Below are positions 58,629 through 64,000 of a stretch of 64,000 nucleotides of DNA, piece by piece. Made by a program: the position numbers and the translations under genes. The stretch covers positions 1,116,001 through 1,180,000 of the forward strand of contig NZ_CP189974.1 in NCBI RefSeq assembly GCF_051549785.1, given 5' to 3'. The notes beneath the pieces were generated by a model. That model worked only from the letters and a program-made list of their open reading frames with translations. It made no database searches and had not been told where the DNA came from. This stretch comes from Caldatribacterium sp051549785. GTDB lineage: Bacteria; Atribacterota; Atribacteria; Atribacterales; Caldatribacteriaceae. Numbering within the stretch: the first letter of the stretch is position 1; each line of letters opens with the position of its first letter.

Positions 58629-59435
58629 ATGAGAATTATTGCCATTGCCAATCAAAAAGGAGGGGTGGCGAAGACCACAACGTGCATTAATCTGGGAGCG
58701 TCACTGGCGTATCATGCTCGACAGGTGCTCATTATCGATATGGACCCTCAAGCGCATTCGACGCTGGGTCTTGGGTTTGAGCCCAATGAATTCGACAAGA
58801 CCATTCTGAACGTCCTCGAGCCTCCGCGAAGCCCTTACCGTCTTGAGCTTAAAGACGTCATTGTGCCTACGCGGACTCCCAATCTCTACCTGGCCCCGGC
58901 GAACATCGACCTGGCAGGAGCGGAGTACCGCCTCATCGACAAACTCGGGCGGGAAGACTTTTTGAATAACAGTATTCAGCGGGCCAATCTCCCCTTTGAC
59001 TACATCCTCATTGACTGTCCCCCGTCTCTTGGTATCCTCACCATCAATGCCCTCAAGGCCTGCCGCGAGGTAATTATCACCATCCAGCCTCACTATTTCG
59101 CCCTGCGGGGGATTGAAGAGTTTATGGAGACCTTAGAGCTCATGCGGGAGAACCTGAAGCACGATCCTGAAGTGTACGTGCTCATCACCATTGCTGACAC
59201 AAGGACCAACCTCTACCGGGAGGTCATCGAGGAGGTTCGGGAGTACTTTGGGGATCGGATGTTCGAGACCATCATCCATCGCAATATTGCGCTGGCTGAG
59301 GCGACAAGCCATGGTGTGCCGGTGATTGAGTACGAGCCCATGTCCACAGGGGCGCAGAATTACCTTGCTCTGGCGAAAGAGGTGATTCGTCTTGAAAAAG
59401 AAAAGCCTAAAAAGAGGCTTTTCCGAAAGACTTGA
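58629..59435 (+). CDS. parA: ParA/Soj-type ATPase
   Basis: ParA ATPases move or position DNA and protein complexes. The 268-residue protein has the deviant Walker A KGGVAKTTT with signature Lys 10, Walker A' IIDMDPQAHSTLG and Walker B YILIDCPPSLG. There is no helix-turn-helix extension and no parB in the window. The next gene, ftsZ, begins 44 bases before its end. A role in placing the division ring, as for MipZ and PomZ, is as plausible as chromosome partition. Confidence 0.93.
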   Translation: MRIIAIANQKGGVAKTTTCINLGASLAYHARQVLIIDMDPQAHSTLGLGFEPNEFDKTILNVLEPPRSPYRLELKDVIVPTRTPNLYLAPANIDLAGAEYRLIDKLGREDFLNNSIQRANLPFDYILIDCPPSLGILTINALKACREVIITIQPHYFALRGIEEFMETLELMRENLKHDPEVYVLITIADTRTNLYREVIEEVREYFGDRMFETIIHRNIALAEATSHGVPVIEYEPMSTGAQNYLALAKEVIRLEKEKPKKRLFRKT

Positions 59436-60690
59436 TTTCAAAAGAGAGCTCATCCGGGACACGACGAAGGGCATCGAGGACTCTGAAGAAGTGGCCCTCT
59501 CCCCCCCAAAATCCCAAACAGGTGGAAAGTCCACGAAAAAGCCTGCGGAAAAGCCCAGGGAACGGAAGGCTGAAGACAGGGTGGCAACGATCAAGGTCAT
59601 CGGTGTTGGCGGGGGAGGCAACAACGCCATCAACCATATGATTGAGGAGGGCCTTGACGGGGTGGACCTTGTGGCGGTCAACACCGATGTGCAGTCCCTT
59701 AAGCGGTCCCTGGCTCCGGAAAAGGTGCAGATTGGCTTCAACCTCACAAGGGGTCTGGGAACCGGGGGAGACCCACGCATTGGGGAAGAGGCAGCCAAAC
59801 AGGACCGGGACAAGCTCCTCCAGGTGGTTGAGGATGCGGATTTGGTATTCATCGCCGCCTGTATGGGTGGGGGAACGGGGACGGGTGCAGCTCCGGTGAT
59901 TGCCTCGCTGGCAAAGGAAGCTGGAGCACTGACCCTTGGTGTGGTGACCAAGCCCTTCAATTTCGAAGGAGCCCGCCGGAGAACCCAGGCAGAAGAAGGT
60001 ATCAAGAAACTCCAGGAAGTGGTCGATGCGCTCATTGTGATCCCCAACGAGCGCCTCCTCCAGGTGGCCAAAAAAGATACCTCGCTTCAAGAGGCCTTTA
60101 AGGTAGCGGACCACGTTCTTTACCAGGCAGTGCGGGGTATCACGGACCTCATCACCTCGCCTCAGGATATCAACCTCGACCTTGCGGATTTGCGGACGGT
60201 TCTGAGCGGCGCCGGAATGGTGCTCATTGGTATCGGCAATGGTCGAGGGCGGGAAAAGGCGAGACAAGCGGTGGAAGAGGCCATTAACAGCCCTCTCCTG
60301 GAGATTTCGGTGAAGGGTGCCCGCTCGGTCATCCTCAACATTACCGGTGGTCCTGATATGACCCTTAACGAGGTCACCGAGATCGTGAACTTCGTCACCG
60401 CGGCGACGGGGACGGAAACCGACATCCTCTGGGGGTGCAAGGTGGACGAGACGCTCTCGAACGAAATCGTGGTGACCGTTATTGCCACTCGTTTTGAGGT
60501 TGAAAAGCGCGAGGAGGCATTCCTTTCCCTTGCGGGAGGGAAAGGCGAGGAAGACATCGGAAGCCGCATCATTATCGACGACGATATTGATATTCCCGCG
60601 TTTCTCCGGGAATCCCAAAAACGGGCAGCTTTTCAGGAGCGGAAAACAAACGACGCTTTTCCATTCTTTCGAAGGATGAAGGGGGAATAG
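59392..60690 (+). CDS. ftsZ: Cell division protein FtsZ
   Basis: FtsZ is the tubulin-like GTPase of the division ring. The 432-residue protein has the core starting at about residue 63 (ATIKVIGVGGGGNNAI), the GTP signature GGGTGTGAAP and the T7 loop region RGITDLITSPQDINLDLADL. The C-terminal partner-binding peptide DIDIPAFLRESQ is present but is followed by some 24 more residues. The N-terminus is about 50 residues longer than usual and rich in Lys and Glu. TTG 59392, inside parA, has GAGGTGA seven bases upstream. Confidence 0.96.
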   Translation: MKKKSLKRGFSERLDFKRELIRDTTKGIEDSEEVALSPPKSQTGGKSTKKPAEKPRERKAEDRVATIKVIGVGGGGNNAINHMIEEGLDGVDLVAVNTDVQSLKRSLAPEKVQIGFNLTRGLGTGGDPRIGEEAAKQDRDKLLQVVEDADLVFIAACMGGGTGTGAAPVIASLAKEAGALTLGVVTKPFNFEGARRRTQAEEGIKKLQEVVDALIVIPNERLLQVAKKDTSLQEAFKVADHVLYQAVRGITDLITSPQDINLDLADLRTVLSGAGMVLIGIGNGRGREKARQAVEEAINSPLLEISVKGARSVILNITGGPDMTLNEVTEIVNFVTAATGTETDILWGCKVDETLSNEIVVTVIATRFEVEKREEAFLSLAGGKGEEDIGSRIIIDDDIDIPAFLRESQKRAAFQERKTNDAFPFFRRMKGE

Positions 60691-60693
60691 GCC

Positions 60694-61788
60694 ATGGCAG
60701 TGATTCTGGGAAAGCAGATGACGAGGGAAGAGATTCTCCGGAGGGTCGGAGACATCTCGCAGCTTGGAGGGGTGCGGATTGCTGAGCTCCTTGACGGCCT
60801 GGAGCGAGGGGTGCGGATTGCCGAGGTGAACACAGGAGGAGGCCTTTTCTATACGGTTCTCCTTGACCGGGGGATGGATATCGCCTGGACGACGTACAAG
60901 GGTGTGAGCATCGGCTGGAGGTCGGCAACGCAGAACCTCTCGCCCTTCCTCTTTGAGCCAGAGGGATTCGGGTGGCTCCGGGGGTTCCACGGAGGGCTTA
61001 TGAACACCTGTGGGCTTGCGTACGCCGGAGCACCGTGCCGGGACACCTCGACCTTGGTGCACCGCCTCGAAGAAGAGGAACTGGGACTCCACGGCCGGGC
61101 CTCGTACCTTCCGGCGGGAAACGTGTACGCCGACGGAGCCTGGCAGGGGGACGAGTACTTCATGTGGGTTCAGGGAAAGGTTCGGGAGGCCATTGTCTTT
61201 GGGGAAAAACTGGTGCTTGTGAGGAAAATCTGGAGTCGTCTGGGGGAAAAGGTCATCCACGTTGAGGATCAGGTGACCAATGAGGGGTTCATCGAGAGCC
61301 CTTTCATGATTCTCTACCACATCAATATCGGGTATCCTCTTCTTGACGAGGGGAGCGTCCTCCTGCTTCCGGCAGCAAGAACCATCCCTCGAGACCACTG
61401 GGCCGAAGAGGGGAAAGAAGAGTGGTTCCGCTTCCACGCGCCTCAAAAAGGGTACTTCGAGAAGGTGTACCTCCACTACCCCAAAACTTTAGACGACGGT
61501 TTTGGGGCCTCGCTGCTTTTCAATGAGCGGTTGAAGCTTGGCGTCTACGTGAAGTTCGATACAAAAGAACTCCCCTATTTCACGGAGTGGAAGATGATGG
61601 GTGAGGGGGAGTACGTCGTGGGGATGGAGCCCGGTAACTGCTTCCCCCTGGGGAGGAAAAGGGAACGGGAAGAGGGGCGGCTGGTTGTCCTCAAGCCCGG
61701 TGAGACCAGGAAGATCACCTTGGAAATCGGTATTGTGGATGGGGAGGAGGAAATCAGGGAGTTTCGGAAGTACCTGGGAATGGACTGA
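60694..61788 (+). CDS. DUF4432 family aldose 1-epimerase-like protein
   Basis: The 364-residue protein has the galactose-mutarotase-like beta fold typical of DUF4432, with LFYTVLLDRGMDIAWTTYKG, then FHGGLMNTCGL, LHGRASYLPA and YHINIGYPLLDEG. His residues in these motifs may form the sugar site. It begins three bases after the ftsZ stop but has no obvious link to division. The 3' end overlaps the convergent transglycosylase gene by 35 bases. Confidence 0.85.
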   Translation: MAVILGKQMTREEILRRVGDISQLGGVRIAELLDGLERGVRIAEVNTGGGLFYTVLLDRGMDIAWTTYKGVSIGWRSATQNLSPFLFEPEGFGWLRGFHGGLMNTCGLAYAGAPCRDTSTLVHRLEEEELGLHGRASYLPAGNVYADGAWQGDEYFMWVQGKVREAIVFGEKLVLVRKIWSRLGEKVIHVEDQVTNEGFIESPFMILYHINIGYPLLDEGSVLLLPAARTIPRDHWAEEGKEEWFRFHAPQKGYFEKVYLHYPKTLDDGFGASLLFNERLKLGVYVKFDTKELPYFTEWKMMGEGEYVVGMEPGNCFPLGRKREREEGRLVVLKPGETRKITLEIGIVDGEEEIREFRKYLGMD

Positions 61789-63760
61789 CGCCGCGATACA
61801 GCACGGAATACGCGAAGTAATTGGTGAGAACCCTTTTCACGTAGTTTCGGGTCTCAGCAAAGGGAATGGATTCAAGGAATGCATCCCGGTCCTGGGGGAG
61901 TTCCTCCTTCCAGCGCTCGGCTCTCCCCGGACCGGCATTGTACCCGCAAAGGGCAAGGAGAAGGTCTCCTTCGAACCTCCGCAGAAGGTAAGCAAGGTAC
62001 GCCATGCCGATAGCCAGGTTTTCCCGGGGTTCAAGAAGGAGAGCGGTGATATCGCCATCTTTTCCCGGATTCACCCATTCCTTTTCAACGACCCATGCCC
62101 CGGTTGTGGGGAGAACCTGGGTGAGTCCTACAGCTCCGGCCAGAGAAACCGCCTGGGGGTCGAAAGCACTCTCTGCGTGAACCAGGGCAAGGACAAGGTA
62201 GGGGTCAAGAGGAGGGTTTTGTTGCGGGGCGAGCTCCTCGATTTCTCTGAAAAAAAAGCGCGGATAGTAGCTTTTCCCAGCAAAGTCCGGAATGCGTCCC
62301 CTTTCTGGAAAAAGACGAAAAGCGAACTGCAGGCTCTTCCGGTACATTCCTCTCCGGGCGAAGAGTCCGGCACACTCAAGAAGAAGCAGAGTATCCTGGG
62401 GTTTTTTCCGGAGAAGAAACAGGAGTTCAATCTCGGCGTGGTTGAAAAGCCCCAGAGAGGAGAAAAACCGGTATTTTGCCCAGTGGGTTTCAAGATCCCG
62501 GGGAAGACTGAGGGGTGGCGGGCTTTGCTGCACGAAGGGTGAGGAAAACTCCACAATCTCGGTTGCCCGGACATAGTAGTAGTCAAGGCGAGACTCTGCA
62601 AGAATCGTGGCAAGAGGGGTAGTCTCTCCGGTGACCTTGAACTTCCAGAAGAGCGCCTGGTTCCGCCACTCGGAGAGAGCAGCAAGCTGCTCAAGGACCT
62701 CCAGAGCACCGTCCTTGTCCTTTTTCTGGTACAGGACCCAGAAGAGGTTGAAGAGGAGCGCTCCGTTTTGTGGGAAAAGCGTTGCGGCCCTCCTCAGGGT
62801 GGCGATGTGTCGTTCGTCGTCTTTCAGGGCGCTGTAGGAAGCGGCCAGGTTCTGGAGGACTGTGAGGAGGTATTGGCTCTTTGGGTATTCGGCAAGGAGC
62901 CGGTCGAAAAAGCGGATGGCCTCGCGGTGCATGCCTTTTCGCTGGGCGAGGACACCCCGGAAAAAGAGCACGTCCTCGGTGTCTTTCCTCCCCTCAAGGA
63001 GTTCTTCTAAAGCCTTGAGGTTCCCTTTTCGCAGGAAGAGACGGGCCTGGAGAAGCCAGAACGTGTCGCCTAAAGGTGGAGGGAGAGTCTCTTCCTTGAG
63101 GGTGTTCAGGAAACGCTCGGCGTCTTGCAGAAACCCCAGGCTCAAGAAAAACTCGGCGAGGAGAAGACGAGCAGAAAACGTGAGGGGGTCAGGGGAAAGC
63201 CCCGGGAGAAGAGGCTCAAGAGCCCTTCGGGTCTCAAGGAAGGTCTGGTCGCGGAAATCCCGGTACATCTTGTGCAAAAGGAAGACCGCCTCAAGGTGGT
63301 GATCCTCTTCCTTGAGGAGGGCAAAGAGCTCTCGAAAGGCAGCGAGCTTCTCCTCTTCCGCTTCGGCAAGGCGCAGGGCTTCGAGGGCAAAGGCGAATGC
63401 CTCACCAGGTTTCCCTTCTTTCCGGGATTTTTGTACACAGACGAGGGCGGCAGGGAATCGGACCGGTGAAGTGGGGGCAAACTCCTCGAGGAGGCGAAGA
63501 AAGGACCACCGTTCTTGGGAGTTTCCCTCAAGGCGTTCCAGGAAAAGGAGTGCCAGGTGGTCCGAAAGAGAACGGCCCCTTCTGAGGCTCTGCACGATGT
63601 CTTCCCGAACGCCGAGGCGAATGGGCGAGCGAAGAAGGGTCTCGATGAAGAGAAAGTGGCACCGCTCAAGAACACTGAGACCGGGTTCACTCTCCGGTCT
63701 TCCACCACCAAAGAGTAACCCCAAAAGTACCAGGGGAAGGATGAGCGCCTTTGCTTTCAT
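61754..63760 (-). CDS. Lytic transglycosylase with TPR-like repeats (Slt70 type)
   Basis: The 668-residue protein has a signal peptide (KALILPLVLLGLLFGGG), a long alpha-helical repeat region (about residues 30-500; e.g. REAIRFFDRLLAEYPKSQY is TPR-like) and a C-terminal SLT domain: VHAESAFDP with the catalytic Glu, AVGLTQVLPTTG, and YNAGPGRAERW. It should cleave peptidoglycan glycan strands with formation of anhydro ends. ATG 63760 is used because upstream codons lie in or before the promoter. Confidence 0.92.
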   Translation of the reverse strand: MKAKALILPLVLLGLLFGGGRPESEPGLSVLERCHFLFIETLLRSPIRLGVREDIVQSLRRGRSLSDHLALLFLERLEGNSQERWSFLRLLEEFAPTSPVRFPAALVCVQKSRKEGKPGEAFAFALEALRLAEAEEEKLAAFRELFALLKEEDHHLEAVFLLHKMYRDFRDQTFLETRRALEPLLPGLSPDPLTFSARLLLAEFFLSLGFLQDAERFLNTLKEETLPPPLGDTFWLLQARLFLRKGNLKALEELLEGRKDTEDVLFFRGVLAQRKGMHREAIRFFDRLLAEYPKSQYLLTVLQNLAASYSALKDDERHIATLRRAATLFPQNGALLFNLFWVLYQKKDKDGALEVLEQLAALSEWRNQALFWKFKVTGETTPLATILAESRLDYYYVRATEIVEFSSPFVQQSPPPLSLPRDLETHWAKYRFFSSLGLFNHAEIELLFLLRKKPQDTLLLLECAGLFARRGMYRKSLQFAFRLFPERGRIPDFAGKSYYPRFFFREIEELAPQQNPPLDPYLVLALVHAESAFDPQAVSLAGAVGLTQVLPTTGAWVVEKEWVNPGKDGDITALLLEPRENLAIGMAYLAYLLRRFEGDLLLALCGYNAGPGRAERWKEELPQDRDAFLESIPFAETRNYVKRVLTNYFAYSVLYRGVSPFPGTSETP

Positions 63761-63769
63761 TTGGGGTCC

Positions 63770-63778
63770 ATGATAGCA
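63770..63778 (-). promoter_or_regulatory. Extended -10 promoter of the lytic transglycosylase gene
   Basis: Minus strand TGCTATCAT; the TATCAT box (63775-63770) ends nine bases before the ATG at 63760, so the leader would be only about two or three bases. No clear SD is seen. Confidence 0.5.
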
Positions 63779-63811
63779 TAGTACCGTGGAAGAGGGAAGG
63801 GGGAGGAAGGG

Positions 63812-64000
63812 ATGCGGAATCAGGAAGTGGCCAAAATCCTCCATGATATCTCGGTACTTCTTGATATCAAGGGAGAGAGTCGCTTCCGGGTGGTGGCGTA
63901 TGAGGAAGCCGCCCGACGGATAGAGAACTGGCCTGAGCCCATTGAGGAGGTCTGGAAGAACGGGAAACTCGAGGACATTCCGGGTATCGGTCAGAGCATT
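63812..64000 (+). CDS. DNA polymerase X family protein (N-terminal part)
   Basis: The first 63 residues run off the window. They begin MRNQEVAKILHDISVLLDIK and contain GESRFRVVAYEEAARRIENW and the helix-hairpin-helix DIPGIGQSI, the start of the 8-kDa domain of bacterial PolX (usually followed by a PHP exonuclease domain). GGGAGGAAGG lies just before ATG 63812. PolX acts in base-excision gap filling. Confidence 0.85.
   Translation, partial: MRNQEVAKILHDISVLLDIKGESRFRVVAYEEAARRIENWPEPIEEVWKNGKLEDIPGIGQSI

Overview
The window is a gene-dense bacterial chromosome segment of fairly high GC. It has many GTG and TTG starts, short overlaps between neighbouring genes, strong Shine-Dalgarno (SD) sites and a 16S rRNA ending in the matching anti-SD CACCTCCTTT. 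Gene content (CtsR-McsA-McsB-ClpC, spc/alpha operon running into an ECF transporter, RadA, PIN/TRAM, IspD-IspF, zinc-binding ribosomal proteins) is Firmicutes-like in order but combined with several traits seen in deep-branching thermophiles. My best guess is an uncultured thermophilic lineage such as Atribacterota/Caldatribacterium. That is an inference; a 16S placement would settle it.

Layout. 1-13550: spc and alpha ribosomal operons (end of rpmC to rplQ, with secY, adk, map, infA, rpoA), followed by ecfA1-ecfA2-ecfT and truA. 13547-15507: a consensus promoter, a 16S rRNA gene bracketed by a long processing stem, tRNA-Ile and tRNA-Ala, but no 23S or 5S rRNA. 15513-18334: a Gx/S-component-like membrane protein, greA and lysS. 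18331-22792: the heat-shock operon ctsR-mcsA-mcsB-clpC with a visible CtsR site; its McsB has lost many kinase-motif residues. 22795-33730: radA, PIN/TRAM protein, ispD, ispF, rlpA-like, gltX, cysS, rlmB, rlmD and an aminotransferase. 33660-36913: an EamA transporter divergent from a chemoreceptor with a sigma-28-type promoter. 36932-38121: an integrase remnant at tRNA-Lys, tRNA-Leu, and a ferredoxin with one Asp-substituted cluster motif.

38303-41526: a MacAB-like efflux system. 41527-42187: no intact gene, probably a decayed locus. 42238-47708: a tight operon of TenA, the two subunits of a SudAB/NfnAB-type flavoprotein, Lpd, a GcvH-like lipoyl carrier and a LipM-like octanoyltransferase. 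47874-52558: five tRNAs, a terminator, thrS with a shortened TGS domain, a methyltransferase, prmA, a flavodoxin-like protein and a small protein. 52563-57525: tRNA-Val, two small lipoproteins, endonuclease III, a sodium:solute symporter, a zinc alcohol dehydrogenase and a SPASM radical SAM protein. 57489-64000: a TGS-domain GTPase divergent from a ParA-type ATPase that is translationally coupled to ftsZ, then a DUF4432 epimerase-like protein, a TPR/lytic transglycosylase and the start of a family X DNA polymerase.

Most genes are housekeeping. The unusual points are the unlinked 16S gene, the degenerate McsB, the ParA-FtsZ pair behind a possible regulatory leader, the flavoprotein/lipoyl operon, several apparently leaderless promoters, and the decayed tRNA-associated element.
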